This document shows positions 48,138-57,574 of a stretch of 64,000 nt of DNA, one piece after another. A model generated the notes under the pieces. That model was given only the letters and a program-made list of their open reading frames with translations. It ran no database searches and was not told the DNA's origin. A program made the translations under genes and the position numbers. The stretch's first letter is position 1. Each line of letters opens with the position of its first letter. The stretch is from NCBI GenBank assembly GCA_963734395.1, contig CAVTGY010000003.1:372001-436000 (forward strand). The letters run 5' to 3'. The DNA comes from Bog-756 sp963734395 (GTDB taxonomy: Bacteria > Actinomycetota > Acidimicrobiia > Acidimicrobiales > RAAP-2).

Positions 48138-48905
48138 TCAGAGCCCGGGACTGCTCTGCATGAGGCCGCCGTCGGCGAAGATGGTGGTGGCGGTCAGATA
48201 CGAGGCACCGTCGCCGGCCAGAAAGGCCACGATGCTGGCGATCTCCTCGGGCTCGGCCAATCGGCCCAGGGGGATGGCGTTGTCGAGGGTGGCCAGTGCC
48301 TTGGGGTCGGCGACCGTCGCCTTGTTGATCGGCGTGTCCACCGCGCCGGGCCCCACCCCCACCACCAGGATGTTATGAGGTGCGAGCTCCACCCCTGCGG
48401 TTCGGGTCAGCATGCGCATGCCCCCCTTGGACAGGCAGTAGGCGGTGTTGCCGGGCATCGGCCAGTCCTCGTGGACCGAGGTCATGTTGACGATCCGGCC
48501 TCCTCCTCCCTGGGAGATCATCTGCTTGGCGGCCAGCTGGGTTCCGAAGAACGCGCTCTTCAGATTGATGTCCAGCACCTTGGCGTACTGCGCCTCGGTG
48601 GTGTCGAGGACCGAGGTCCGGGTCTCGATGCCGGCGTTGTTGACCATCACGTCCAGCCGGCCGAAGCTGGAGACGGCCGTGGCGATCAGCGTCTTGAGAT
48701 CGTCCACCTTGGAGACGTCGGCCTTGACCCCGACGACCTGGTCACCGAGCGCCCGCACCTTCTGTTCGAGATCCAGCTCGGCCTGCTCGTCGGCGATGTA
48801 GTCGATGACGATGTTGGCGCCCGCCTCGGCAAGAGCCAGCACCACCGCTTTGCCGATACCGGTGTTGCCACCGGTCACGATGGCCACCTTTCCTTTCAGC
48901 GTCAT
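48138..48905 (-). CDS. SDR-family oxidoreductase (glucose 1-dehydrogenase-like)
   Basis: The protein has 255 residues. VTGGNTGIG, VMVNNAGIET, MTSVHED with Ser, and YCLSKGGM with Tyr-x-x-x-Lys are all in place. GPGAVDTPINK and FADGGLMQSSPG complete the family pattern. The N-terminal VIDYIADEQ suggests NADP(H) or NAD(H) use with no clear preference. The ATG at 48905 begins directly before the Rossmann fold. It is convergent with the LLM gene and divergent from the glycosylase. Confidence 0.87.
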   Translation of the reverse strand: MTLKGKVAIVTGGNTGIGKAVVLALAEAGANIVIDYIADEQAELDLEQKVRALGDQVVGVKADVSKVDDLKTLIATAVSSFGRLDVMVNNAGIETRTSVLDTTEAQYAKVLDINLKSAFFGTQLAAKQMISQGGGGRIVNMTSVHEDWPMPGNTAYCLSKGGMRMLTRTAGVELAPHNILVVGVGPGAVDTPINKATVADPKALATLDNAIPLGRLAEPEEIASIVAFLAGDGASYLTATTIFADGGLMQSSPGL

Positions 48906-49063
48906 GTCGCTCCCGTCGGGCGGAGTCGAGCTGTGGGACCGACCGACCTCCGCCCTCGGAGCCGGTGGCCTCATCGATCCTATGCGGGTCCGATCCACAG
49001 GGCGCAGGAGCGGGGCGACGGCGATCTCCACGCCCCGTTGGGTGTGATGGCATCATCGAGTCC

Positions 49064-49690
49064 GTGACCAGACCGGCGATGGAGGAGGCAACCGCATCGC
49101 TGGCCCGGCGCGACCGGGTGGTGGCATCGCTCATCGAGGTACACGGCCTGCCACCACGCCGTCGTCCGGTGCCAGGATCGAGACGCTTTGGGGAACTGGT
49201 CAAGTCGATCGTCTATCAGCAGCTGGCCGGAAATGCGGCTGCGACCATCCACGGTCGGTTGGTCGCGGCCCTTGGCGAGGTGACTCCCGGTGGCGTGCTG
49301 GCCACCGATCCCCAGGTGTTGGCGTCCTGCGGACTGAGCCGAGCCAAAGCGGCGTCCATCCGGGATCTGGCGGAGAAGGTGATCGCCGGTCAGGTGTCCC
49401 TCGAACGCATCGGCCGATTGTCCGACGACGACGTCGTCGAGCATCTGTGCCAGGTCAGAGGCATCGGTCCGTGGACGGCGGACATGTTCTTGTTGGCCAC
49501 GCTGGGCCGCCTCGACGTGTGGCCGACCGGTGACTACGGAGTACGGGCCGGGTTCGCCCGCGCCTGGCAGCTGACGGCCATCCCCACCCCGAAGGAACTG
49601 GCGGTGATGGGAGAGCCCTTCCGGCCCTACCGGAGTCTGGTGGCCTGGTACTGCTGGCGGGTGGTCGACGATCGCACCGCCGCCTCCTGA
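49064..49690 (+). CDS. DNA-3-methyladenine glycosylase (AlkA/HhH-GPD family)
   Basis: The protein has about 208 residues. The helix-hairpin-helix is in QVRGIGPWTADMF, and the catalytic Asp is in DVWPTGDYGVRAG. FGELVKSIVYQQLAGNAAAT is the usual start of the HhH-GPD fold. It excises alkylated bases in base-excision repair. The AlkA N-terminal domain is missing, as in the short actinobacterial forms. The start is GTG at 49064 or ATG at 49079. No adjacent repair gene is seen. Confidence 0.87.
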   Translation: MTRPAMEEATASLARRDRVVASLIEVHGLPPRRRPVPGSRRFGELVKSIVYQQLAGNAAATIHGRLVAALGEVTPGGVLATDPQVLASCGLSRAKAASIRDLAEKVIAGQVSLERIGRLSDDDVVEHLCQVRGIGPWTADMFLLATLGRLDVWPTGDYGVRAGFARAWQLTAIPTPKELAVMGEPFRPYRSLVAWYCWRVVDDRTAAS

Positions 49691-49716
49691 GCGGTAGGTC
49701 CCCGAGCGGGCCCGGG

Positions 49717-50439
49717 TCAGGACACCGGCAGGTGATCAGCGATCATTTCGGAGACCTCCTGTACCGCGGGGGAGTCCATGACCCCGGGGGCCTGGACCCG
49801 ACCGGCGACCAGCTTGGGCCACCCCACGCAGACGTCACCGATCTCGATGGCCGAGGCGAAGCCCCATTCGGCCCGGATCAGGCAGAGCATGCCGTATACC
49901 GGCACCTCGGACCCCCAGGCCGTCGTGTCCAGCGCGGCGCGCACCGCGCCCTTCTGTTCGTTGACGCTGTCCACCGACGAGGTGCAGTTCCTCCGGCCCA
50001 CATGCAGTTCGTAGGGTCCGAGGTCCGACATCGGTCCGTGGCGCTTGATGTGGACCAGACCCTTGTAGTTCTTGGCGTCGATCACGAACACACCGGCGGC
50101 GGACACGGCGATCCATTTTATGTTGGACCCGGATCCGGGAACCCGCCGATCGTTGAGGACGACCACCCCCTCGCCCTCGATGATCTGTAGCCGGGTCCGG
50201 GCCCGGCGGTCTCCTTCAGCACGCTGCACCCATCGACGGGGTAATCCTGATCCGCCGGGCCGCGGCGAAATCGGTCCGTAGGAACCGCGTCGCTGTTCGC
50301 CCGCCGCCGCCGGCGCACCTGGCGCAACCAGCGGTCGGTTCTCTCCGGAAGGCCCAACGCCCACGCCGGATCCGGCCACCCGCTCCGACGCAACACTCTC
50401 GAAACCGGCCGGATCGGGCGTGTCAGACATTCCGGACAT
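49717..50439 (-). CDS. NERD-domain protein
   Basis: The protein has about 240 residues. A long low-complexity Pro/Gly/Arg-rich N terminus (about 1-70) is followed by a nuclease-related (NERD) domain: VVVLNDRRVPGSGSNIKWI, AAGVFVIDAKNYKGLVHI and VYGMLCLIRAEWGF. The D-x-K core of the endonuclease-like fold is kept (VIDAKNY). NERD proteins are thought to act on DNA, but few have proven roles. ATG at 50439 is used; ATG at 50430 is equally possible. Confidence 0.78.
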   Translation of the reverse strand: MSGMSDTPDPAGFESVASERVAGSGVGVGPSGENRPLVAPGAPAAAGEQRRGSYGPISPRPGGSGLPRRWVQRAEGDRRARTRLQIIEGEGVVVLNDRRVPGSGSNIKWIAVSAAGVFVIDAKNYKGLVHIKRHGPMSDLGPYELHVGRRNCTSSVDSVNEQKGAVRAALDTTAWGSEVPVYGMLCLIRAEWGFASAIEIGDVCVGWPKLVAGRVQAPGVMDSPAVQEVSEMIADHLPVS

Positions 50440-50810
50440 CGTAGAAGACGAGGCTGCGCAAACCCGGCATTCCGCCCAGTCCCCGGGCATCGGGCTGACC
50501 TCGCACCGTCCCCCTCGACTGCGATCCACTCCACCAAACCGGGAACCCAGACCGCGGATCTGATCGGCAACGCCGGCGGTATCGCCGCGGTGGCGGTCGG
50601 GAAATGGCATGCCGTCGGCCAAAAGCCGGGGCGACGAGCGACACTCGAGACGTCCCCCCACCTGGTCAGTTGCCGATTTCCGATCAACTTCGTTGCAAAT
50701 TGGGTCTCGCCGTTCCGTTTGGAGTTCACCGGCGCGATGATGGGCGTACCGGCGACGCCTGTTGCCGGCCGGGGAAAACATCCAGAAGGGGTTCTGGAAG
50801 GGGGAAGTCG
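50440..50810. other. Intergenic region
   Basis: About 370 bases between the leftward NERD gene and the rightward CBS gene. I see the CBS gene's ribosome site at its end and nothing else I can name. Confidence 0.35.
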
Positions 50811-51242
50811 ATGCTTGTTGCAGACCTGCTGGAGGGCAAGGGATTTTCGGTGGCCACGGTCACCGGTCACGCCACGGTGGGCGAGGTAGTGGCCGACCTA
50901 GTCCGCCATCGGATCGGAGCTCTGGTCGTCTCACCGGACGGGCTCCAGATCGAGGGAATCGTGTCGGAGCGGGATGTCGTGCAGCATCTCAGCGAATTCC
51001 GGATCGGGCTGCTGGAGGAGCCGGTGTCATCGATCATGTCCACCTCGGTCCGGGTTTGCACGCCGACCGATGACGTGGAGTCGATCATGAACCTGATGAC
51101 CGAGCGACGGATCCGTCACGTGCCGGTGGTCGAGGGCGGTTTTCTCTGCGGCATCATCAGCATCGGCGACGTGGTCAAGAATCGGATCGGTGAGCTGGAG
51201 AAGGACCGCAACGAACTGATCGAGTACATCAGCGCACGCTGA
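50811..51242 (+). CDS. CBS-pair domain protein
   Basis: The protein has 143 residues made of two CBS motifs. The first has ATVGEVVADLVRHRIGALVV and GIVSERDVVQHL, the second has DDVESIMNLMTERRIRHVPV and GIISIGDVVKNRI. Such pairs bind adenosine nucleotides or similar ligands. A short helical C terminus (LEKDRNELIEYISA) may dimerise. GGAAGGGGGAAG lies ahead of the ATG. It stands upstream of CbiX, 40 bases away. Confidence 0.88.
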   Translation: MLVADLLEGKGFSVATVTGHATVGEVVADLVRHRIGALVVSPDGLQIEGIVSERDVVQHLSEFRIGLLEEPVSSIMSTSVRVCTPTDDVESIMNLMTERRIRHVPVVEGGFLCGIISIGDVVKNRIGELEKDRNELIEYISAR

Positions 51243-51282
51243 AGCGCAGGGACGGAGCGGTAGCGCCCGTTAGTGTCGAGGT

Positions 51283-51753
51283 GTGACCGGTCCACACGAC
51301 GACGATCGTGCGATGACCGACGGCACGCTCGGGATCGTGGTGGTCGACCACGGGTCCCGCCGCGGCGAAGCGAACCGCCAGCACGAGCGATTCGTCCGCG
51401 CCTGGCCGGATCAGGGCAGGTATCGGGCCATCGAACCGGCCCACATGGAGCTGGCCGAGCCTTCCATCGCCACCGCGTTCGCCGCATGTGTGGCCGCCGG
51501 TGCCACCACGGTGGTCATTGCTCCCTACTTCCTATGGCCGGGGAGTCATTGGGATCGGGATATCCCGGCGCTCGCGGCCGAGGCGTCGAAGCGCCACCCC
51601 GGTGTTCGCTACCTGATCACCGCGCCGCTTGGACCCCACCCCCTGCTCACCGAAATCGTCGAGGACCGCATTGGCAACTGCCTCGCCCACGCCACCGGCG
51701 GCGCGCCCGAATGTGAGCTGTGCACCGGCAGCGGGCGGTGTCTCTTTCGATGA
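51283..51753 (+). CDS. CbiX/SirB-type chelatase with C-terminal cysteine cluster
   Basis: The protein has 156 residues from GTG 51283 (146 from the ATG at 51313). GIVVVDHGSRRGEANRQ is the chelatase signature with the metal-binding His, and VVIAPYFLWPGSHWDRDIP has the second. Small CbiX proteins insert cobalt or iron into sirohydrochlorin for cobalamin or siroheme. The C terminus ends CELCTGSGRC, a Cys-x2-Cys-x5-Cys group. An Fe-S centre has been shown at the C terminus of some CbiX proteins, so a metal or redox role is likely. No other cobalamin gene is nearby. Confidence 0.8.
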   Translation: MTGPHDDDRAMTDGTLGIVVVDHGSRRGEANRQHERFVRAWPDQGRYRAIEPAHMELAEPSIATAFAACVAAGATTVVIAPYFLWPGSHWDRDIPALAAEASKRHPGVRYLITAPLGPHPLLTEIVEDRIGNCLAHATGGAPECELCTGSGRCLFR

Positions 51754-51754
51754 A

Positions 51755-52855
51755 CTACGAAGCGCAGCGATCGCCCAGCCACGGCTGTTCGCCGTCGAGG
51801 GCGTAGAGCGCGACGGCCACCGTGTCCTGTTCGGCTTTGGAGGCCAGGTTCGGAGGCACGCCCACCAGATTCGGAAGGCCGGCGGCTTGGGCCGCCATGT
51901 TCCAAGTTGCCTGGCTGAACTGGAAGGCCCCCATGTAGAGACCGTTGGGTGAGACCGCCCCGTAGTTACCTCCGGATTCGACCTGTACCACGCACTGGAG
52001 GAACGGGTTGAGGGCGGGGTCCGCACCGCCTGAGGTGGGGACCGACCCAGCCGGGGCCGAACTCTGCGATCGGGCGCTTGCTGACGCCGCCGCCGCTGAC
52101 GCCGCCGCTGACGCCGCCGCCGACGCGGCCTGGGCCTGGGCCGCTTTGACCGCAGCAGCCGCCGCCGCGGCCTGGGCCGCAGCTTGTTGTGCCACGGCCG
52201 TCGCCAGCTGCCCGGTCACCTGACTCTGCAACTGTTGCAGTTGCTGTTGTGTGGCGGTGGCCCGACCGAGATCGGCCGCTTGGCTGTTCTGATCGGACAA
52301 GTCCTGGGCCTCCTGTGCCTGGAGCACCGATTGATCGGACCGGAGTGCGACTTGTGCCGTGCGAAGCTCGTCGACGGCGGTGGTGATGTTCCCGGTGGCG
52401 ATGCCGGTGTACTCGCTGGTGGCCTGGACCTTGTCCTCGTCGCTGGAGAACAGGGATGCCGTCGAACCGGACGAACCAGTTCCGTAGTTCATGTAGGACT
52501 GGATCGCTTGTTTGCGGACATCGCCCATACGCAGATTGATCTGCCGTTGATCCTGGGCGATCTGTTGATCGATCTGTGCGACCGCACCCGCATCGGCCGC
52601 CACCTTGGCTGAGGCAACCGAGTACTGCTGTTGGTAGGCGCCGACTTGCAGCTGCTGTTGGACCATTCGCTGGGAGATCGCGGCGGCCTGGGCTTTCAGA
52701 TCGGAGACCTGATCGGCACCTGAGGGTCGTGGAACGAAAACCACTGTCACAGAGGTCGAGGTGACGAGCGCCGAAGCAACCAGCGTGCCAACCAGTGCCA
52801 GCCGGTGCGCTCGTGAGTTTGACTTCGCCTTCGGCGAGAACCGGGAGCGAATCAC
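51755..52855 (-). CDS. Secreted coiled-coil protein with Rpf-like transglycosylase domain
   Basis: The protein has 366 residues. A basic start (SPKAKSNSRAHRLALVG) leads to a signal/membrane helix (TLVASALVTSTSVTVVFV). A long coiled coil (about 60-245) resembles the PcsB-type regulatory region. An Ala/Gln-rich linker (AAAQAAAAAAAVKAAQ) follows. The C-terminal domain has NPFLQCVVQVESGGNY with the catalytic Glu, GLYMGAFQFSQATW and VAVALYALDGEQPW. This is the resuscitation-promoting-factor or transglycosylase-like fold, with two Cys. It should cleave peptidoglycan glycan strands outside the cell. The GTG at 52855 fits the signal peptide, with no strong ribosome site. Convergent with the CbiX gene. 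Confidence 0.82.
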   Translation of the reverse strand: MIRSRFSPKAKSNSRAHRLALVGTLVASALVTSTSVTVVFVPRPSGADQVSDLKAQAAAISQRMVQQQLQVGAYQQQYSVASAKVAADAGAVAQIDQQIAQDQRQINLRMGDVRKQAIQSYMNYGTGSSGSTASLFSSDEDKVQATSEYTGIATGNITTAVDELRTAQVALRSDQSVLQAQEAQDLSDQNSQAADLGRATATQQQLQQLQSQVTGQLATAVAQQAAAQAAAAAAAVKAAQAQAASAAASAAASAAAASASARSQSSAPAGSVPTSGGADPALNPFLQCVVQVESGGNYGAVSPNGLYMGAFQFSQATWNMAAQAAGLPNLVGVPPNLASKAEQDTVAVALYALDGEQPWLGDRCAS

Positions 52856-53053
52856 GATGGGTGAAAAACTTAGTTGTCGGCGCCCGCCGGGGGCAAACCG
52901 GTGCCGAGCCCCAGACGACTCGGCGGCGGATGAAAGCCCAGGTGGAGCGCCATAACCGGACACGGACCCGGCACCAAGGTCGTCGGCCTGCTCCGGCGCG
53001 TCCCCACCCTGTTGTGTACGTTTGGTCGGTTGACGGCGAAGGGGGAGCGAGCG

Positions 53054-54626
53054 GTGACACCGGGGAATGATGAAGGGGGAGTGCGACGGAGAATCACCCG
53101 TCGTCAGGTTCTGGCCGGCGCCGCCGCCACCGGGATGGGGGCGCTGGCCGGTTGTAGTGGAACGGCGTCGACCTCGACGGTGACAACCGCGGCAGGGGTC
53201 GCGCCTGCAGGTTCGGACCTGGGCGCAGTCGAACACGTGATCTTCCTGATGATGGAGAACCGGTCGTTCGACCACTACTACGGCACCTACCCCGGCGTGC
53301 GCGGGTTCGATGACCACCCCATGCACGATCTGGGAGCATTCTCACAGAGCTATCCGGTGAACACCTCGAAGCAGCCGATCGGCAAACTGCTGCCCTTCCG
53401 ACTGGACACCGTGGGCACCGACCTGGCGGACTGCACGTTCGACCTCACCCACAACTGGGGACCACAGCACCAGTGCCGGAATGGGGGTTCGATGGACTCC
53501 TTCGTTTCTGTCCACACCGAACCCCAGAACGAAGGACCTTCCCAGGGGACCCTCACCATGGGTTACTACACCAGGGCGGACCTTCCCTACTACTACGCGT
53601 TGGCCGACGCTTTTACCATCGGCGACGGCTATCACTGCTCGGTGATGGGCCCGACCCACCCCAACCGGTTGATGCAGATGTCGGGCACCCTCGATCCGGC
53701 CGGCACCGCGGGTGGCCCGGTGCTCTACACCAACGGCACACCGTCGGCACTGTTCAGCGTGCACTGGGACACCATGCCCGAGGTACTGGAGGAGGCCGGC
53801 GTGAGTTGGAAGCACTACAACCCGCCGGGCTCGATCTACACCATCGCCGCCATGGAGAAGCTCGGACTCACCACCGACAGCGTGCTCCCCTACTTCTCCC
53901 AGTACTCGGATCCGTCTTCGACGCTGTACCAGAAGGCCTTTCTCCCCACCTTCCCGGGGGATTTTGCCGCCGACGTGCGTGCCGGAACACTGCCCCAGGT
54001 GAGCTGGATCTGCACGCCGGTTGGGCTATGACGAGCACCCGCCGGCACCGCCTTTCCTCGGGGAGTGGTTCACCGACCAAGTGCTCAGCACCCTGGTCTC
54101 CAACCCCGACGTGTGGTCGAAGACCGTCCTCTTCCATATGTACGACGAGAACGACGGTTTCTTCGATCACGTCGACCCGCCGGTCGCCCCTCCCGGGACC
54201 GCAGGCGAGTTCATCTCCGTCCAACCGCTGCCGGCCGCGGCCCAGGGAATACCCGGACCGATCGGACTCGGCTTCCGAGTGCCGCTGCTGGTCATCTCCC
54301 CGTTCAGTCGCGGAGGTCGGGTCTGCTCGGAGACCTTCGACCACACCTCCCAGCTGCGCTTCATCGAGGAGCGGTTCGGGGTGAAGGCCCCCAACATCTC
54401 CGCGTGGCGTCGGTCCACGGTGGGGGATCTGTCGGCCACCCTGCTGATGGACAAGAAGGACACGACGGTGCCCGCCCTTCCCGCCACCACCAACGACCCG
54501 GCCTACACAGCCGCCAAGGGTTGCACCCAGGACGATCTCCTCGAGAGCGGCACCCAACCGGTCTATCCGTTGCCCGCCGTCCAGCAGATGCCCAGCCAGG
54601 AGGCCGGCGCACGCCAGACGACGTAG
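53054..54626 (+). CDS. Tat-exported lipoprotein-type phosphoesterase (phospholipase C/AcpA family), one frameshift
   Basis: The first part (to about 54015) has a twin-arginine signal ITRRQVLAGAAATG and a lipobox LAGC, then VEHVIFLMMENRSFDHYYG and GPTHPNRLMQMSGT. The second part (another frame from about 54020) has GYDEHPPAPPF, YDENDGFFDHVDPP and SPFSRGGRV. The metal-binding Glu, Asn, His and Asp positions of the PF04185 family are therefore all present. Such enzymes cleave phospholipids or phosphomonoesters outside the cell. The break is in CTP-VGYDEHPP, a conserved stretch, suggesting a one-base error. About 520 residues. Convergent with a paralogue 34 bases away. Confidence 0.83.
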
Positions 54627-54660
54627 CCGCTCCGGCCGGCCGTGGGCCAGGGTCGCTCGG

Positions 54661-56223
54661 CTAGGACCCGCTCCCGGTCTGGGCGAGTATCGCTTTTTGG
54701 GTCCGCTGTTGCTGGGCGGCGAGGAGGGCCTTGGTGCCCGACGGGAGCGAGGAGAGCTTGGCGCTCTGCGGGGGAAGGGTTCCCGACGGCAGGTCGGTGC
54801 AGATCGGGTGGAATTGCGCCAGGTCCTGGGGCCTATACGAGGTAGTGGGGAGCGCCGCCGGGCTGGAAAAGGGGTTCAGTGGTGCCTTCAGCTGCGGCGG
54901 TTCGGCAAACGGGGGCGTCTTCGCATTGAGATCGAGGAAGTCCAGCATGTTGTGGGCATTGGCGTCGCGGTAGGTGAGCGCGGGGAGGTTCCATTTGGTC
55001 TCGACCAGTTTCAGGATGGACGTGTGGTCGAAGGTCTGGTGCGACACGTAGTCCTTCTTCGACCAGGCGGACACCACACAGCAGGGGACCCGGAACCCGG
55101 TGTAGTTGTAGGCGCCGGGAATGTTGTCCGGGCCGAGATCGGGCGGCACGTTGTCCGGCTTCACCGCCTTCTGCGGCGGAACGTGGTCGTACCAGCCACC
55201 GTGCTCGTCGTAGACCCAGATCAGCACCGTCTTCTTCCACGCCGGCCCGTTCATCACCGCGTTGATGACCAGCGCGGCGTACGCTTCGCCGACCGAGATG
55301 TCCCCGTCCTCTTCCGGATAATTGGTGTAGGGGTCCACCAGGCTGAATGCCGGCAAGTTCCCCGATGCCGCATCGGTGAAGAACTGGTTGATGTGGACCA
55401 CCTTGGTCGGATTGCCGGAGAAGACCGGTTCGAACAGGGCGACGGTGGGAAAGTCGGGGTAGTAGTCCTTCCACGAGATGCCATAGTGGTTGAGGCGGTC
55501 GAAGATGGTGCCGTTGGGTGCATCCTTCGAGGAGATGCCCGAGGCACTGGTGGTGATGTCCCCGAGCGCGGTGGCGGCAATCAGGAACCTGCGATTCGGA
55601 TAGGTCTGGGCCATGACCGAGCAGAAGTAGCGATCGCCGATCGGAAAGCGGCTGGCCATGTCGTAGTAGAACGGGAGATCGTCCCGCTCCCAGTAGCCCA
55701 TTGCCGCTCCGCTGCACCCCTTGACGAAGCCCATGTTGGTGCCGTTGTCCCAGCAGGTGTGGGAGGCATCCCATGACTGGGTGATGCCCGAATCGCTCTC
55801 ACCGCAGGTGTTCGGATTGTGGAACGACCGGACGTAGCCACCAGCCGGGTCGGGGTTGTAGTTGACCGGCTTGCCGTTGGAGCCCCGGGTCAGCCCGTCC
55901 CCTCGGCCGAGCATCCCCAAATGGTCGTCGAACGAGTGGTTCTCCATCATCAGGACGACGATGTGCTCGATGTGGGGCAAGGTGTCGGTTCCAGCCGGAA
56001 GATGGGGATGGGGCAGTGATCCGGGGTGGAGGAGCGCACCCCCCGGTCCCAACCCCTTGACCCAGTTGGTTGCCGCGTAGGCTTCGCTTCCCACCGAGGC
56101 GCTGACTCCCGCGGCGGCGAGCCCGGTGGCGGCGGTACCGGCCAGAAGGGCCCGGCGGGAGATCCGGGAAGTAGGGGGCGGCTCGTCGGGTGGGATCGGA
56201 CGTCCGGTCACGGTTCCAACCAT
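54661..56223 (-). CDS. Tat-exported phospholipase C-type phosphoesterase
   Basis: The protein has 520 residues and one open frame. The twin-arginine signal SRISRRALLAGTAATG ends in AYAAT, with no lipobox. Catalytic motifs are IEHIVVLMMENHSFDDHLG, SVMAQTYPNRRFLIAAT, VYDEHGGWYDHVPP and VSAWSKKDYVSHQTFDH. This is the PF04185 family (phospholipase C). The product should be free in the periplasm or medium, in contrast to its neighbouring paralogue, which looks lipid-anchored. The ATG at 56223 fits the signal. It diverges from the next gene. Confidence 0.9.
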   Translation of the reverse strand: MVGTVTGRPIPPDEPPPTSRISRRALLAGTAATGLAAAGVSASVGSEAYAATNWVKGLGPGGALLHPGSLPHPHLPAGTDTLPHIEHIVVLMMENHSFDDHLGMLGRGDGLTRGSNGKPVNYNPDPAGGYVRSFHNPNTCGESDSGITQSWDASHTCWDNGTNMGFVKGCSGAAMGYWERDDLPFYYDMASRFPIGDRYFCSVMAQTYPNRRFLIAATALGDITTSASGISSKDAPNGTIFDRLNHYGISWKDYYPDFPTVALFEPVFSGNPTKVVHINQFFTDAASGNLPAFSLVDPYTNYPEEDGDISVGEAYAALVINAVMNGPAWKKTVLIWVYDEHGGWYDHVPPQKAVKPDNVPPDLGPDNIPGAYNYTGFRVPCCVVSAWSKKDYVSHQTFDHTSILKLVETKWNLPALTYRDANAHNMLDFLDLNAKTPPFAEPPQLKAPLNPFSSPAALPTTSYRPQDLAQFHPICTDLPSGTLPPQSAKLSSLPSGTKALLAAQQQRTQKAILAQTGSGS

Positions 56224-56308
56224 AACGTCATCAGATTCGCGAGGTATGTTGGCCGGGAGAGCCGGGGATGGTCGATCCCTGGTGTCGCCACGATCAGGTT
56301 CGGGGGAT

Positions 56309-57553
56309 GTGAACAGCGCGCAGACGCCGAAATGGGCACCGGGCTCGGTTCGATCGGCATACGGACGCGGGTCGGTCGATGCCGCGGATCTGGTTTCCGG
56401 CCAGGCATGGGAGCACATGCTCGGCTCACTGTCCCGCGCCGGGTCGGTGCTCCACTCGGACCGGGCTCCCGGAGAAGAGACAGACCGGGCGGCGGGCTAC
56501 CGGCATCTGCTGGTGCTGTTGGCACTGGGCATCGACGAAGCGCTGCGGGAATCGGATCCGTATCGTCCGCGCTTCGCCCCGGCCAACATGGACAACGTCC
56601 TCAAATGGGGAATGGACTGCCCCGACGCCGCCTATACCGGATGCGGGATCCGGGGGGATGCCACCTACCTGGTGCGGGGCCGGCGAAATTCGGTGCGCTA
56701 TCTCGGGTTCCAAGTCATGGGGGGTATGGAGAACACCGGAAACGTGGTGGCCGATGACCTGGAGATGGACCGGGAGGGGCGCTTCGAGCTGGTGCTCTCG
56801 GCCACCGAGCACCCCGGCAATTGGATGCAACTGACCGACACCAGCTCGTCGCTGGTGGTACGCCAGTTCTTCTACGACTGGACCGGAGAGACCCCCGCCG
56901 ACCTGTCCATCGAATGCACCCGCCACCCACTGGGGGGGATCGAGGTCGCGCCACCCGCCCCGCTCTCTGCTGCCGGCATGGCCGGTCAGATCCGAGCGCT
57001 CGGGGAGTTCGTGGAGGCCAGCATCGATTTCTGGTTGGACGTGGAGGAGGGTGGACGAACGCAGGGCGTCAACTGCTTCCGCCAGCCGGCGGCCCTCACC
57101 GCCATGGGTGCGGCGGCGGAGAACGTGAGCACATGGGGTTCGTGGAGCCTCGAGGAAGACGAGACCCTGCTCATCGAGGTGACACCACCCCACGCCCTCT
57201 ACTGGAGCGTGTCGTTGGGCAACTACTGGTGGGAGACCGTCGACTACGCAAACCGCCAGTCCAGCCTCAACGGGCACCAGGCCGTGCTCGACCCCGACGG
57301 GGTGTTCCGAGCGGTGGTCGCCCACGCCGATCCGGGTGTCGCCAATTGGCTCGACACCGGGGCGAACCATCACGGGGCGATGATCTTCCGTTGGTTGCGG
57401 GCCGATGGCGCTCCGGTGCCTGCCACCCGGGTGGTGCCATTGTCCGAGCTGGCGGTAACGCTGCCGCCGGAAACCGCCCGGGTGGACGCCGGGCAACGCG
57501 GGCAAGTGCTGGAGGAGCGCCGAGCGGCCGTTCGGCGCCGTTTCCCGCGCTAA
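56309..57553 (+). CDS. Conserved protein with DUF1214-like C terminus
   Basis: The protein has about 414 residues and I do not know its function. The C-terminal third (ALYWSVSLGNYWWETVDYAN, SSLNGHQAVLDPDGVFRAVV and ANWLDTGANHHGAMIFRW) resembles DUF1214-type proteins. The middle has DNVLKWGMDCPDAAYTGCG and FYDWTGETPADLSIEC. There is no signal peptide. GTG at 56309 leaves room for the divergent promoters; ATG at 56246 is in frame but only 22 bases from the divergent gene. It precedes an SDR and a sulfotransferase gene by short gaps, so it may belong to the same lipid-type pathway. Confidence 0.6.
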   Translation: MNSAQTPKWAPGSVRSAYGRGSVDAADLVSGQAWEHMLGSLSRAGSVLHSDRAPGEETDRAAGYRHLLVLLALGIDEALRESDPYRPRFAPANMDNVLKWGMDCPDAAYTGCGIRGDATYLVRGRRNSVRYLGFQVMGGMENTGNVVADDLEMDREGRFELVLSATEHPGNWMQLTDTSSSLVVRQFFYDWTGETPADLSIECTRHPLGGIEVAPPAPLSAAGMAGQIRALGEFVEASIDFWLDVEEGGRTQGVNCFRQPAALTAMGAAAENVSTWGSWSLEEDETLLIEVTPPHALYWSVSLGNYWWETVDYANRQSSLNGHQAVLDPDGVFRAVVAHADPGVANWLDTGANHHGAMIFRWLRADGAPVPATRVVPLSELAVTLPPETARVDAGQRGQVLEERRAAVRRRFPR

Positions 57554-57574
57554 CGCGGGTCTCAAGGAGGGAAC

